From: Site-B1 sp963722665
GTDB lineage: Bacteria > Bacteroidota > Bacteroidia > Flavobacteriales > Flavobacteriaceae
Assembly: GCA_963722665.1 (NCBI GenBank)
Contig: CAVRNW010000022.1
Location: 62,001 to 126,000, forward strand
Direction of reading: 5' to 3'
DNA length: 64,000 nucleotides
Below the pieces are notes generated by a model that had not been told where the DNA came from, searched no databases, and worked only from the letters and a program-made list of their open reading frames with translations. Positions 9,958-19,068 of the stretch are shown here, piece after piece (within the stretch, counting starts at the first letter, position 1; each line of letters begins with the position of its first letter). The translations under genes were made by a program, and so were the position numbers.

Positions 9958-10626
9958 ATGCAAAACATTAAAATGTTAATGATAGATGATCATCCAATGA
10001 TAATTGAGGGTTATCAAAATACGATCCTATCTACTAAAACACACAAGCAGGAGTTTGATATAGACATCGCCTTTACCTGCGATACAGCTTTGGAGTATAT
10101 TCATAACTCGTTAAACAGTAAACCTTATGATATCCTGTTTGTGGATATAAAAATTCCACCTTCTTCAGATGGATTGATCACCTCAGGGGAAGATTTGGCT
10201 AAATATGCAAGAAAAATGCTGCCTAAGGCCAAAATAATAATATTGACCATGTATAATGAATCCTATCGGATACATAATATTTTAAAAACAATAAACCCTG
10301 AAGGTCTGCTTATTAAGAGTGACTTGACATCCAGTGAGTTATCAAGTGCCTTTTTAAATATTCTGGAAAATCCCCCATATTACAGCAGTACGGTAAATAA
10401 TTTTTTGAGAAAGACAATTACAACAGATATTTTTGTAGATGAAAAAAACAGAAAAATTCTTCATTTGCTGTCACAGGGTGTAAAAACTAAAAATCTAGCC
10501 GAACATGTTGGACTGTCTTTAAGTGCTGTAGAAAAACGAAAAAAACAACTCAAAGAATTGTTCTCTGTGGATGATGGGCAGGATGAAACCTTGCTAAAAG
10601 AGGCCAGAAATAAAGGTTTTTTATAG
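9958..10626 (+). CDS. NarL/LuxR-type response regulator
   Basis: 222 residues. The receiver domain has the acidic pair D10-D11 (MIDDHPM), the likely phospho-acceptor D63 (ILFVDIKIPP) and the switch Lys in LLIKSDLT. The C-terminal helix-turn-helix reads LLSQGVKTKNLAEHVGLSLSAVEKRKKQLKELF, a divergent GerE-type domain. It is the cognate partner of the TPR kinase just upstream. Targets are unknown; palindromes flank both the small lipoprotein gene and the downstream transcript. Confidence 0.88.
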   Translation: MQNIKMLMIDDHPMIIEGYQNTILSTKTHKQEFDIDIAFTCDTALEYIHNSLNSKPYDILFVDIKIPPSSDGLITSGEDLAKYARKMLPKAKIIILTMYNESYRIHNILKTINPEGLLIKSDLTSSELSSAFLNILENPPYYSSTVNNFLRKTITTDIFVDEKNRKILHLLSQGVKTKNLAEHVGLSLSAVEKRKKQLKELFSVDDGQDETLLKEARNKGFL

Positions 10627-10715
10627 TTTTAATATAAAAAATGCAGTTTTAAGGGGTGTTTTGTCACGTTAAAACCCTTGTTATCATTGAGAAGTGAACG
10701 GCTTCCGTATAAATT

Positions 10716-10761
10716 CTGTGGTTTTACCACAGCAATTCTAAGTTCGTAAACCTTACTTTTG
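10716..10761 (+). promoter_or_regulatory. Candidate promoter with 7-bp-arm palindrome
   Basis: A perfect inverted repeat CTGTGGT-TTT-ACCACAG occupies 10716-10732. After 21 bp comes TACTTTTG (10754-10761), an exact match to the Bacteroidota minus-7 element TANNTTTG. The palindrome sits where the minus-33 contacts would be and no clear TTG is present, so an activator-dependent promoter is plausible. Confidence 0.45.
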
Positions 10762-10767
10762 TACTAA

Positions 10768-10873
10768 TCAACAGTATGATTGATTAATCCTCATTATTAA
10801 TTGTTGATTAATAGCAACCCTCATGGCCCTATGATTAATAAGATCTTTACTTATAATCATGGGGCTTTTTTTA
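10768..10873 (+). ncRNA. Candidate small structured RNA ending in an intrinsic terminator
   Basis: A roughly 106-nt transcript is predicted from the TACTTTTG element to a T run. It has a 5' hairpin closed by AATCAACA and TGTTGATT (about 10766-10810) and a 3' terminator stem between GCCCTATGATTA (10826-) and AATCATGGGGC (10855-10865), followed by seven T. TGATTAAT-like words recur in it. No ORF longer than a few codons has a good start. It could instead be only the 3' end of the response regulator transcript. I do not recognise an Rfam family. Confidence 0.4.
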
Positions 10874-10876
10874 TTT

Positions 10877-11386
10877 CTAAAAGGTGAAGAATTCAGCTTT
10901 ATTTTCCCAGAATGTTGCTATAAAAAAACCAAAGTAAATAATAGCAACTACAAATTTTAAAAAGGTTCCTGTTAAGAATCCTAGAAATGACCCAAATGCC
11001 GCTTTCATGGCATCTTTGGATTCTGCTTTATTGATCAATTCACCAATCAAAGCTCCTAAAAAAGGCCAGATGACAATACCAAATATTCCAAGAATTGGAA
11101 AGAAGATCGCCACTAACAAACCGATAGTTGTACCAAGCATGCCTGCTTTGGTACCACCAAACTTTTTGGTGCCCACAACAGGGATTATGTAATCCAACGC
11201 AAAAACGACCAACGCTACTGCCAAAGTAATACCTAAAAACCACCAGTCATCTTGAACTGTTTTTGTAAGGTATAATAGCAATAAACCAATCCAGCTCAAT
11301 GGTGGTCCTGGTAAAACAGGTAAAAAACTACCTATTATACCTATCAGCATAAATAAAAAGCCAACTATTAATAAAAAAATGTCCAT
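10877..11386 (-). CDS. DUF456 domain membrane protein
   Basis: 169 residues with about five hydrophobic helices. The conserved start GFLFMLIGIIGSFLPVLPGPPLSWIGLLLLYL and the central GTKKFGGTKAGMLGTTIGLLVAIFFP, rich in small residues, are typical of DUF456. Inner-membrane protein of unknown function. It faces the previous unit head to tail and is transcribed away from the lipoprotein gene at 11497. Confidence 0.88.
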   Translation of the reverse strand: MDIFLLIVGFLFMLIGIIGSFLPVLPGPPLSWIGLLLLYLTKTVQDDWWFLGITLAVALVVFALDYIIPVVGTKKFGGTKAGMLGTTIGLLVAIFFPILGIFGIVIWPFLGALIGELINKAESKDAMKAAFGSFLGFLTGTFLKFVVAIIYFGFFIATFWENKAEFFTF

Positions 11387-11496
11387 TTACAATTATTGAA
11401 TTCAGATGTAAGACGAAGATACTATAAGTTTGTTACAGAAATGGACAGTATATGAATCAAATTATTTGTATTTTTCAGAGACCATTTTTTATAAAA

Positions 11497-11973
11497 ATGA
11501 AGAACTTTCTATTAGTTATTATTTGTTTGATCCTTTTCTCATGCAATTATTTTGATGTAAAGAAAACCTCTTCAGATGCGATCTTACAAGAAGAATTAAG
11601 ATCAATTAACTTAAATGATGTAGATGTATATCCTGCCTTTGCTGCATGCGATTCGTCATCAACCATTCTGGAAAGAAAATTGTGCTTTGAAAACACCTTG
11701 ATAAACCATATACAAAACCGATTAGCAAATGAAAAAATGGTGGTTTCAACAGATCTCAGGGATACAATATTAATTGATTTTGAACTATCTGATAAGGGGG
11801 AGATCTCAATTTTAAATTTAAAAATCCAAAAGGAGACAATTCAGGCTTTACCAAATATTACTGATCAGATTAAATTAGCAATAGATTCCTTACCAAAGAT
11901 ATATCCGGCCATAAAACGAGGACAATTGGTTACCACTCAATTCAAATTACCTATTATAGTTAGTGCTGATTAA
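11497..11973 (+). CDS. Lipoprotein with TonB-C-like domain
   Basis: The ATG at 11497 gives MKNFLLVIICLILFSC, a lipoprotein signal with the lipobox Cys at 16; an upstream in-frame ATG at 11452 would bury it. The mature part (DVDVYPAFAACD, RKLCFENTLINHI, a TTQFKLPIIV end) resembles flavobacterial proteins with a TonB C-terminal-like fold that carry the VYPxFxxCD signature. Role unknown, probably envelope. It converges with the Bax inhibitor gene and the stop codons overlap by 4 bp. Confidence 0.65.
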   Translation: MKNFLLVIICLILFSCNYFDVKKTSSDAILQEELRSINLNDVDVYPAFAACDSSSTILERKLCFENTLINHIQNRLANEKMVVSTDLRDTILIDFELSDKGEISILNLKIQKETIQALPNITDQIKLAIDSLPKIYPAIKRGQLVTTQFKLPIIVSAD

Positions 11974-12704
11974 AACCTGATAGCCAGTTTTTGAAGAAAT
12001 CTCAATATCTCAACATATAGCCAGATAAGAGACACTAAAAGGCCCCATGTTGCTAACCATTCTTTATATTTCGGAGCTTTATTCTTTTGGTTTTCAATAA
12101 AATCAAAATCCAAAAGTAGCGTAAAGGAAGCAACAATGGCGGCTACTACATTAAATCCAATGGCTATCCATGAAGTTCCCCAAATGAATGGATTATGGAT
12201 CCCGAAAAAACTTAATATCCAGGATACAATGTAAATAACAAAAATACTGGCTGCGGCTGTTACAATTACGGTCCTAAGTCTTTTTGTGACAACTATAATT
12301 CGGGTTTGATATAGCAGTAGCATAGTAAAAAAGGTAATGAGCGTTACACCAACTGCTTGATAGGGCAGATCGGGGAATTTAACATGTGCATAGGAACTGA
12401 AACCACCAAGAAAAAATCCTTTTGCAATTGCATATAGAGGGACTAAAAAGTGAGCCCAATGATTTCGGACAGAGATCAATATGCTAATTACAATTGCGGC
12501 TAACATACCACCTAAAGTAAACCACTTTACAGGTGTTCCTTCAGAATGAATTTTCCAGACATAAGCTATGATTGTAGTAATGATCGCCAGTAAAACAAGT
12601 GATTTTATAATAATGCCACGAACCGACATTCTTGTCGATGACTTTTCAGAACGACCCCAAAAATAGTTGTTAAATGCCGGATTGGAAGATTTGTAAATAC
12701 TCAC
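11970..12704 (-). CDS. Bax inhibitor-1/YccA family membrane protein
   Basis: 244 residues with seven hydrophobic helices. The N-terminal MSIYKSSNPAF and the later WGLLVSLIWLYVEILRFLQKLA are characteristic of the Bacteroidota Bax inhibitor-1/YccA branch. These are inner-membrane proteins linked in other organisms to ion flux and to FtsH-dependent membrane quality control; the role here is not shown. The start codon shares one base with the stop of the upstream gene, so the two are probably co-transcribed. Confidence 0.88.
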   Translation of the reverse strand: MSIYKSSNPAFNNYFWGRSEKSSTRMSVRGIIIKSLVLLAIITTIIAYVWKIHSEGTPVKWFTLGGMLAAIVISILISVRNHWAHFLVPLYAIAKGFFLGGFSSYAHVKFPDLPYQAVGVTLITFFTMLLLYQTRIIVVTKRLRTVIVTAAASIFVIYIVSWILSFFGIHNPFIWGTSWIAIGFNVVAAIVASFTLLLDFDFIENQKNKAPKYKEWLATWGLLVSLIWLYVEILRFLQKLAIRF

Positions 12705-13594
12705 TATAAATTGAATTTATATCCTATAGCAATATTCGTTGAAAAATTCCCTTGGTTGTCTAATGATAAAGCAAATAATTCGTTGTAGTAAAGAGTGATA
12801 AAACTATTATTACATATTTTAATATCGGCACCAAGACCAAAAATAACCGGAGCATCAAAGGAAGTGGCTGACTTATCAATTGGTTCTCCTCCCTCTTCTA
12901 AAGTGGTCGTTTTATTTGAAAAACTGAGTGTTACCAATTTTAAATTAGCATGCATATTAAACCTTTCAGTATAGATAAATCTAAATCTGTAACCTAATGC
13001 TATTTCCGTTGTTGAATAATCAATTGTATCATTATCTTCATTAATAAGGGTTTTCTCTGTTATATGAGTGAACTGCAAAAACGACGCATGACGCTTAGCT
13101 ATATTGTCGTCAAATAACTCCAATTCTGCGCCAAACGAAGGAGTTGTTTCATTTCCGGTATTTTCTACAAATGGATTATTCGTTATACCAACAAAGAAAC
13201 CTAATCTTGATTTTAATTCTATTTTATTGTCAGTATAAGCATAATTACTATCAACACTAGCATTATAGTCATTGATAAAATTTCGTAAACTTGGTAGGGT
13301 GAGTTTTACTTCATTTGAACTAATTTCAGAATTTCCTGTCAACAGTTGCAAGGTCTTAATGTATTGATCTTGATAAGAGCCATTGTTTATTTTGGTATTG
13401 GTCAGCTCTTCAATTTTATTATCTTTTTCAACAAAATATCTGTAATTACCATCAATGATATTCCATAACAGATCAATGGTACCATCAACTTCCGTTTTCA
13501 ATTGGTATGATTCACCATTTACAGTATATTCCTTTTGAGAAAAAGAACTGGAAAATGTGCAAAATAGCAGAAAGGTTAAGCTGAGTTTTTTCAT
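12704..13594 (-). CDS. Outer-membrane beta-barrel protein of unknown function
   Basis: 296 residues with a signal peptide (MKKLSLTFLLFCTFSSSFSQ). After about 120 residues without clear homology, alternating aromatic and polar strands follow (LGFFVGITNN, SFGAELELF, TEIALGYRFRFIYTERF, FITLYYNELFALSL). It ends in IAIGYKFNL with a C-terminal hydrophobic residue as in outer-membrane barrels. I do not recognise a named family. Confidence 0.6.
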   Translation of the reverse strand: MKKLSLTFLLFCTFSSSFSQKEYTVNGESYQLKTEVDGTIDLLWNIIDGNYRYFVEKDNKIEELTNTKINNGSYQDQYIKTLQLLTGNSEISSNEVKLTLPSLRNFINDYNASVDSNYAYTDNKIELKSRLGFFVGITNNPFVENTGNETTPSFGAELELFDDNIAKRHASFLQFTHITEKTLINEDNDTIDYSTTEIALGYRFRFIYTERFNMHANLKLVTLSFSNKTTTLEEGGEPIDKSATSFDAPVIFGLGADIKICNNSFITLYYNELFALSLDNQGNFSTNIAIGYKFNL

Positions 13595-13651
13595 TTTTGT
13601 TTGGGTATTGGTTAATTGATTGCCTAAAAATAAGAAATATTATATAACTCT

Positions 13652-14799
13652 TTATTTTTTATAGTATTTACCTTTCCATTTGTACCCAACAAAAACAGAT
13701 AATAATGCCACATAAACGCTAAAGAACGGATATATAAAACTGCTTAATAGATAAGTCGAGAGATATTCTTCCTGATCTAAAAAATGAGCTGTCTTGTAAA
13801 TAAGTAAAAAATCAATGCTGAATTTAATTAGAAAAATATAAGCCAAAAATTTAGGAGTTAAAAGCCCGATTAAAGCAAACAATAAACCACAAATCAACGA
13901 GGCATTCATAATTAGGACTAACAAACCGGTCAACTTTCCAAATAGATTTTTGTAACTGGAAGTTTTAGCTGCCCAGCGAATACGTTGCGATAATAAACTA
14001 TTAAAATCAGGTTGAGGTTTGGTTTTAACAATAGCGAGTTCTGTTTTTAAATAGTCTACATTTTTCGGATATTTTTTTATTGCCTTTTCCAATAAAAAAA
14101 TATCATCACCACTTGCAATATTAGTATTACCCTCAAACCCATTTAACTCTAAGAACAGATCTTTTTTGTAAGCCAAATTGGCACCATTGCATAAAAAGGG
14201 TTTACTAATACCAAATCCGCCAATTGTGGAACCATTAAGACTCAAGATGTCCAATACCTGAAATCGTTTTAAGAATGTATCAATTCCATAATAGCTTACC
14301 GGAGCAACCAGCAGTTTCGGGTTGTTTATCTGAATAAAACTGTCAAAGCTTTCTAACCAGTATTTTGGCACTATGCAATCTGCATCAGTAGTAATGATCC
14401 AATCATATTTCGCAACTGAAATGCCTTTATTTATGGCATCTTTTTTAGGGGAATTTGTCTTGCGTTCTGACTCTAAAATCTTTATGTCCGTTCGAGTGGA
14501 ATTCTCTTTGGAGAATTTTGTATCGAGAACTTTTTGAATTATAACTTTCGAATCATCTTTAGATTCGTCATTTACCAAGATCACTTCAAATAAATTTTCA
14601 GGATAATTCAAATTTGATAAAGACTTTAAGAAGTCAAGGGTAAATTTTCGGCTTCATCCTTAAAAGGGATTATGATGGAGAATGATGTTTTGGGCTCTAT
14701 ATCAGTTAGATTATATGGTTTAACTCTATCAAAACCAATTACAAAGCTCCCAATAAGGAACAAATAGGCTATCGTAATAAGAAGTAGTATTATGGTCAT
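13652..14799 (-). CDS. Glycosyltransferase family 2, membrane-bound (one frameshift)
   Basis: Assembled from an N-terminal piece beginning MTIILLLITIAYLFLIGSF with SIIIPFKDEAENLP, and a C-terminal piece from NYPENLFEVILVNDES. The frame breaks at about 14635. GT-A motifs are visible: NDESKDDS, TTDADCIVP (the DXD-like metal site) and QRIRWAAKT (a QxxRW-type motif). Three or four membrane helices follow. It is a processive-type GT2 with an unknown acceptor. Its ATG overlaps the stop of the flippase-like gene (ATGA, 14796-14799), suggesting translational coupling. A 45-bp palindromic repeat lies inside the coding region in frame (14486-14530). Confidence 0.85.
14486..14530. repeat. REP-like palindrome inside GT2 coding sequence
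   Basis: Begins GTCCGTTCGAGTG and ends TTTTGTATCGAGAAC, with an inner stem GGAATTCTC/GAGAATTTT. The same head and tail enclose a different loop at 53439-53480. Here it encodes VLDTKFSKENSTRTD in the reading frame of the glycosyltransferase, an insertion the enzyme apparently tolerates. Confidence 0.8.
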
Positions 14800-15773
14800 A
14801 GGTCATCTGAATAATTCCAGTTAAAATTAAGAACATAATAACTGCCAAAAATACTTGGTAATACAAAATTAAGTATCCACATGATTGTAACTATGGCAAG
14901 AATAGTCAGCTCGCTAACATCGACAAAGGAAAACAAATAAACTGCAACACTGCCTTTTATAATAACATCAAAAATAACAATTGAAGGTATTACAGAGGCT
15001 AACAGATACATGCTGGTAATTACCACCATGGCATCAAGATAAGGAAGATGAACATTAAAAATTTGCATCAGGAAGTAGAACTGAAATGAGAAGATAAAAT
15101 ATCTGATTAACGAATACATAATATTTAAAATATGGATTTTCAAGGATATTTTTTTTATATACTCCTTTATTCTCTCAATTGAAAATCCTTTTATTTTAAA
15201 CCGATCCTGCTGAAGTCCAAATATTGAAAAAGCTATAATAAAAGCTACAATTATTAATAATCTAGATAATTTCGCAAATGAGATCTCCACATTGTATTTA
15301 TTGACAAATATTGAAAACCCTATGATCCCTAAAAAAACAGTGACCGACATTTGAGCCATATTCCCAAGTAAATTCAACAACAATATCCGTTTTCTGAATT
15401 GCTTTGCGAAATAAATGGCCTTTGCTCCATATTCACCAATTCTGTTTGGTGTAAAAAGAGAAGCGGTCAAGGCACCCAAACTTTGTTCAGTAGATTCTTT
15501 TATAGTTATTTTTTTAACAAAAGAGACTAAATTCTGCCATTTTAAAATTTCAAAAAACCAATTAAAAATGGTCAAAAACAAGACAAAAAGTACATGTTTT
15601 GAGCTAAAAAGGTTCTTTTTTGACAAAAAATCAACAAAAACAGAAAAATCCAGCTGATCATTATTGGTTAGTTTATTGTAAATGAAATAAAAAGCTCCGA
15701 GTACAATGCTTAATTTAATAAGTACAAAAAAGAATTGTTTAGTTTTGTAAGATAAGGTCCTATGCATTACCAC
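14796..15773 (-). CDS. Lysylphosphatidylglycerol synthetase TM region/UPF0104 family flippase-like membrane protein
   Basis: 325 residues with about eight membrane helices. The signature LFTPNRIGEYGAKAIYF is the conserved loop of the AglD/UPF0104 (LPG synthase TM) family. Members are integral inner-membrane proteins that in several systems move or elongate lipid-linked sugars or phospholipids. Coupling with the glycosyltransferase gene supports a glycolipid role. MVM at the start gives two candidate ATGs six bases apart. Confidence 0.82.
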   Translation of the reverse strand: MVMHRTLSYKTKQFFFVLIKLSIVLGAFYFIYNKLTNNDQLDFSVFVDFLSKKNLFSSKHVLFVLFLTIFNWFFEILKWQNLVSFVKKITIKESTEQSLGALTASLFTPNRIGEYGAKAIYFAKQFRKRILLLNLLGNMAQMSVTVFLGIIGFSIFVNKYNVEISFAKLSRLLIIVAFIIAFSIFGLQQDRFKIKGFSIERIKEYIKKISLKIHILNIMYSLIRYFIFSFQFYFLMQIFNVHLPYLDAMVVITSMYLLASVIPSIVIFDVIIKGSVAVYLFSFVDVSELTILAIVTIMWILNFVLPSIFGSYYVLNFNWNYSDDL

Positions 15774-15816
15774 TTAAATTGCATCAGGTGGCCACAAATT
15801 AAAACATAATTCCAAC

Positions 15817-16461
15817 ATGAACGAGTCTTTTGTAAAATTAAAACCTATCTTAATTTTAGTATTGGTTTGTTTGATCTATAGCCCAAATTATAGCCAAAGT
15901 GAGACAAGCACATGGAAAGCTCAAATTGCTTTTGGCTTTAACTATCCGGATATTGACGGATTTGTTAAAGGATTTGAAGCCAAACCATTGAATTTCCCGA
16001 CAATTAATTTAGGAGTACAGCATATGTTTACTAGAAATATGGGGGCTAAATTAGATTTTGGTTACAACAGGTTTTCTAACGTTGAAGGTTCGGCAACTTT
16101 TAAAACCAATTATACCAGGATCAATGCACAATTTGTATATGATGTCACAAATGACCTAAGATTTTTGCCGCATAATATTGCCATTGTTGGTCATATTGGT
16201 CCGGGATTAAGTTTTATTAAACCTTTGGGAAATTATGGCAACAATAAACACTCTTTTTTTAATACCTTGGCAGGATTGGAATTGCATTACAGAATTGCCA
16301 AGACTGTTTCGGTCTATACGGATGCGTCTTATGTTATAGGTTTTTCTAAAGACAAAACATACAATCCAATATCAGAAGGATATGGAACATTTAATAATAA
16401 CTTATTTACCATAACATTTGGAGTTTCTGTGTCCTTAAGTGGTTGTCAATATTGTGATTAA
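15817..16461 (+). CDS. Outer-membrane beta-barrel protein
   Basis: 214 residues with a signal peptide ending near NYSQSETS. Barrel-like strands run throughout (AQIAFGFNYP, MGAKLDFGYNRF, NAQFVYDV, IVGHIGPGLSF, SVYTDASYVIGFS, TITFGVSVSL). It resembles the N-terminal barrel of flavobacterial OmpA-type proteins but lacks the peptidoglycan-binding OmpA C-terminal domain. The last base of its stop is the first base of ruvC. Confidence 0.65.
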   Translation: MNESFVKLKPILILVLVCLIYSPNYSQSETSTWKAQIAFGFNYPDIDGFVKGFEAKPLNFPTINLGVQHMFTRNMGAKLDFGYNRFSNVEGSATFKTNYTRINAQFVYDVTNDLRFLPHNIAIVGHIGPGLSFIKPLGNYGNNKHSFFNTLAGLELHYRIAKTVSVYTDASYVIGFSKDKTYNPISEGYGTFNNNLFTITFGVSVSLSGCQYCD

Positions 16462-17014
16462 TGAGTAAAGAAAGAATCATATTAGGAATTGATCCGGGAA
16501 CGACCATAATGGGTTTCGGGCTGATAAAAGTTGTCGAAAAAAAAATGTTCTTTATACAGCTAAATGAATTGAGTCTTAAAAAAATACGATGACCACTATT
16601 TAAAATTGAAACTTATTTTTGAACGAACCATAGAATTGATCGATACGCACCATCCTGATGAAATAGCCATTGAAGCACCTTTTTATGGAAAGAATGTACA
16701 AAGTATGCTTAAACTTGGGGCGTGCACAGGGAGTGGCTATGGCGGCGGGATTAAGCAGGCAAATACCTATAACGGAATATCTCCCAAAAAAGATCAAGAT
16801 GGCAATTACAGGCAATGGAAACGCAAGTAAGGAGCAGGTTGCCAAAATGCTTCAAACTTTACTGGAACTGAAAAGTTTACCAAAAAATCTGGATGCAACA
16901 GATGGTTTGGCAGCTGCAGTTTGTCACTTTTACAATTCAGGAAAGATTTCAGTTGACAAAAGTTATTCTGGATGGTCTAGTTTTGTCAAGCAAAACGAAA
17001 ACAGAATTAAGTAG
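16461..17014 (+). CDS. ruvC: RuvC Holliday junction resolvase (two frameshifts)
   Basis: Endonuclease that resolves Holliday junctions with RuvAB. It starts MSKERIILGIDPGTTIMGFG with the catalytic D11. EIAIEAPFYGKNVQS carries the second acidic site, and LDATDGLAAAVCHFYN the C-terminal one. Two one-base insertions break the frame: an extra A in the poly-A near 16583, and an extra G near 16722 (LGRAQGVAMA is the expected reading). ruvC is a conserved housekeeping gene, so an assembly error is much more likely than decay. Confidence 0.9.
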
Positions 17015-17133
17015 GCAATTAACAGTCACATTAAACAATAAATTCATATTATAATTTGAAAAATGAAGATTATTCATAATGTTTTATTTGTCAAGATGAA
17101 AACTGTCAACTGCTACTGAAAACTTAATATTAA

Positions 17134-18300
17134 ATGAGCGGAATATATATTCACATACCTTTTTGCAAGCAGGCTTGTTATTATTGCGACTTTCATTTTT
17201 CTACTTCTTTAAAAAAGAAAGATGAACTTCTTCAAGCATTAAAAAAAGAGTTACGACTACGCAAAGATGAAATGCTTGGTCAATCTGTAGAAACCATTTA
17301 TTTTGGAGGGGGAACACCTTCGATTTTGACGATAGATGAATTACGATCGTTGATCGATGAAGTCTATGGTAATTACCAAGTTGTTGAAAACCCGGAAATA
17401 ACTCTTGAAGCTAATCCGGATGATTTATTGTCAGTTCGAGCGCAGTCGAGAACTATTTTTGATGAATATTTAGAAATTGGAATTAACAGATTAAGCATTG
17501 GAATTCAATCCTTTTTTGAGGATGATCTCAAAAGTATGAACCGTGCACATTCAGCTAAAGAGGCTAAAGAATGCTTGGAAACTGCCACTAAATACTTCAA
17601 CAATATAACCATCGATCTTATTTATGGAATCCCGAATATGAGCCTTGAAAAATGGAATGAAAATTTAAAAACCACATTCAGTTTTGGAGTGAACCATATT
17701 TCTGCTTATGCTTTAACGGTAGAACCTAAAACGGCTTTGGATACTTTTATAAAACGAGGATCTTATCCGCCTATAGATGATGAACTGGTTTTGCAGCATT
17801 TTAATCATCTGGTCAATGAAACCAGCAAGCTAGGCTTCACGCAATATGAAATATCAAATTTTGGAAAACCAGGTTATTTCTCCAGACACAATACAAGTTA
17901 TTGGCAGGGGAAACCCTATTTAGGAATTGGTCCTTCTGCACATTCGTTCAAAGGAAATAAACGCAGTTGGAATATTTCAAATAATTCAAAATATATTAAC
18001 AGTTTACAGGAAAACATATTGCCACAGGAAATAGAAATATTGAGTAGATCAGATCTATATAACGAATACATTATGACCGGACTCAGAACGATTTGGGGAA
18101 TATCTTTGGATTTTGTTGAAATAAATTTTGGGAAAGATTACAAAGAACATCTGTTAAAAACTGCAGATAAATATATAGATCAGGGATTTCTCCTTCCATC
18201 TTTTGATTTGGTAGAAACTAATCGTATCGAAAAGTTAAATACCACTCAAAAAGGAAAATTTTTAGCAGATGGAATGGCCTCTGATTTATTTATGATTTAG
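17134..18300 (+). CDS. hemW: HemW, radical SAM heme chaperone
   Basis: 388 residues. The radical SAM cluster motif is C11-x3-C15-x2-C18 (FCKQACYYCDF), followed by YFGGGTPSIL and GINRLSIGIQSF, all typical of HemW. HemW binds heme and is thought to hand it to respiratory proteins; it was formerly called oxygen-independent coproporphyrinogen oxidase-like. An in-frame palindromic repeat at 17434-17453 encodes VRAQSRT between LEANPDDL and the EYLEIGINRLS segment, where this family often has a short variable loop. Intact frame. Confidence 0.9.
   Translation: MSGIYIHIPFCKQACYYCDFHFSTSLKKKDELLQALKKELRLRKDEMLGQSVETIYFGGGTPSILTIDELRSLIDEVYGNYQVVENPEITLEANPDDLLSVRAQSRTIFDEYLEIGINRLSIGIQSFFEDDLKSMNRAHSAKEAKECLETATKYFNNITIDLIYGIPNMSLEKWNENLKTTFSFGVNHISAYALTVEPKTALDTFIKRGSYPPIDDELVLQHFNHLVNETSKLGFTQYEISNFGKPGYFSRHNTSYWQGKPYLGIGPSAHSFKGNKRSWNISNNSKYINSLQENILPQEIEILSRSDLYNEYIMTGLRTIWGISLDFVEINFGKDYKEHLLKTADKYIDQGFLLPSFDLVETNRIEKLNTTQKGKFLADGMASDLFMI
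17434..17453. repeat. REP-like palindrome inside hemW
   Basis: GTTCGAGCGCAGTCGAGAAC, with the same outer arms (GTTCGAG ... TCGAGAAC) as the elements at 14486 and 53439 but a minimal loop. It is read in frame within hemW. Confidence 0.75.
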
Positions 18301-18313
18301 TTATCTTTGAAAA

Positions 18314-19063
18314 ATGATCGCATCCATTAAATTAAATAGCAAAGCATATCAATTTGATCTATCTAAACCAATAGATATTTCAATACCGTTAAAAGCATCA
18401 AAATCAAATGTAAATGCCTGGTATATTAAAGAACCTAGAATTGAACCTGAAGAATTTGAAGGATTTACTGCTGCAGTAGCCGAAGGTGCATCCATCAATT
18501 TCAACAACATATTTTTTAATCCGCATGGACATGGAACTCATACAGAATGTGTTGGACATATCACAGAAAAAGTACATTCTGTAAATAAGAATTTAAATCA
18601 GTATTTCTTTTTAGCCGAACTTGTAACCGTTGCTCCAACAATTCTAGATGGTGATTTTGTAATCTCTAAAAAACAACTACAATTTGCCTTAGGAAATAAA
18701 AAAAGAGATGCTATAGTTATAAGAACTCTACCAAATACAAGAGAAAAATTGTCTAAGCAATATTCCTATACAAATCCACCATATTTATTGGAAGAGGCAG
18801 CCATTTATTTAAAAGAAAAAGAAATTAAACATTTACTTATTGATCTTCCAAGTGTCGACAGGGAAAAGGATGAAGGTTTATTATTAGCTCATAATGCTTT
18901 TTGGAATACAAGAGGGAAACTTCGTTTAGATGCAACTATTACCGAGTTGATCTTTGTGCCAAATAATGTTGATGACGGGAGCTATTTACTGGACATACAA
19001 ATGGCACCTTTTGAAAATGATGCATCACCAAGCAGACCTGTTTTATATAAATTAGAAGATTAG
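18314..19063 (+). CDS. Cyclase/kynurenine formamidase-like family protein
   Basis: 249 residues of the cyclase family (PF04199). The metal-binding signature is present as NPHGHGTHTECVGHI, with LLIDLPSVDRE and an HNAFW near the C-terminus. Family members are metal-dependent hydrolases acting on amides or lactones, such as N-formylkynurenine. No kynurenine pathway genes are nearby, so the substrate is open. It starts 13 bp after hemW and precedes the DUF4230 gene by 5 bp, so it is likely in one operon. Confidence 0.82.
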   Translation: MIASIKLNSKAYQFDLSKPIDISIPLKASKSNVNAWYIKEPRIEPEEFEGFTAAVAEGASINFNNIFFNPHGHGTHTECVGHITEKVHSVNKNLNQYFFLAELVTVAPTILDGDFVISKKQLQFALGNKKRDAIVIRTLPNTREKLSKQYSYTNPPYLLEEAAIYLKEKEIKHLLIDLPSVDREKDEGLLLAHNAFWNTRGKLRLDATITELIFVPNNVDDGSYLLDIQMAPFENDASPSRPVLYKLED

Positions 19064-19068
19064 TTATC

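Noticed and set aside
10776..10850. Leader peptide attenuator in the candidate RNA
   Set aside because: Only three-codon ORFs (MID, MAL) and an ORF running into the terminator are present. No amino acid bias or alternative antiterminator fold is evident.
16461..17014. Programmed frameshifting in ruvC and other broken genes
   Set aside because: The breaks are at different sequences, mostly one-base insertions, and occur in many unrelated genes. No common slippery motif with a downstream structure is seen.
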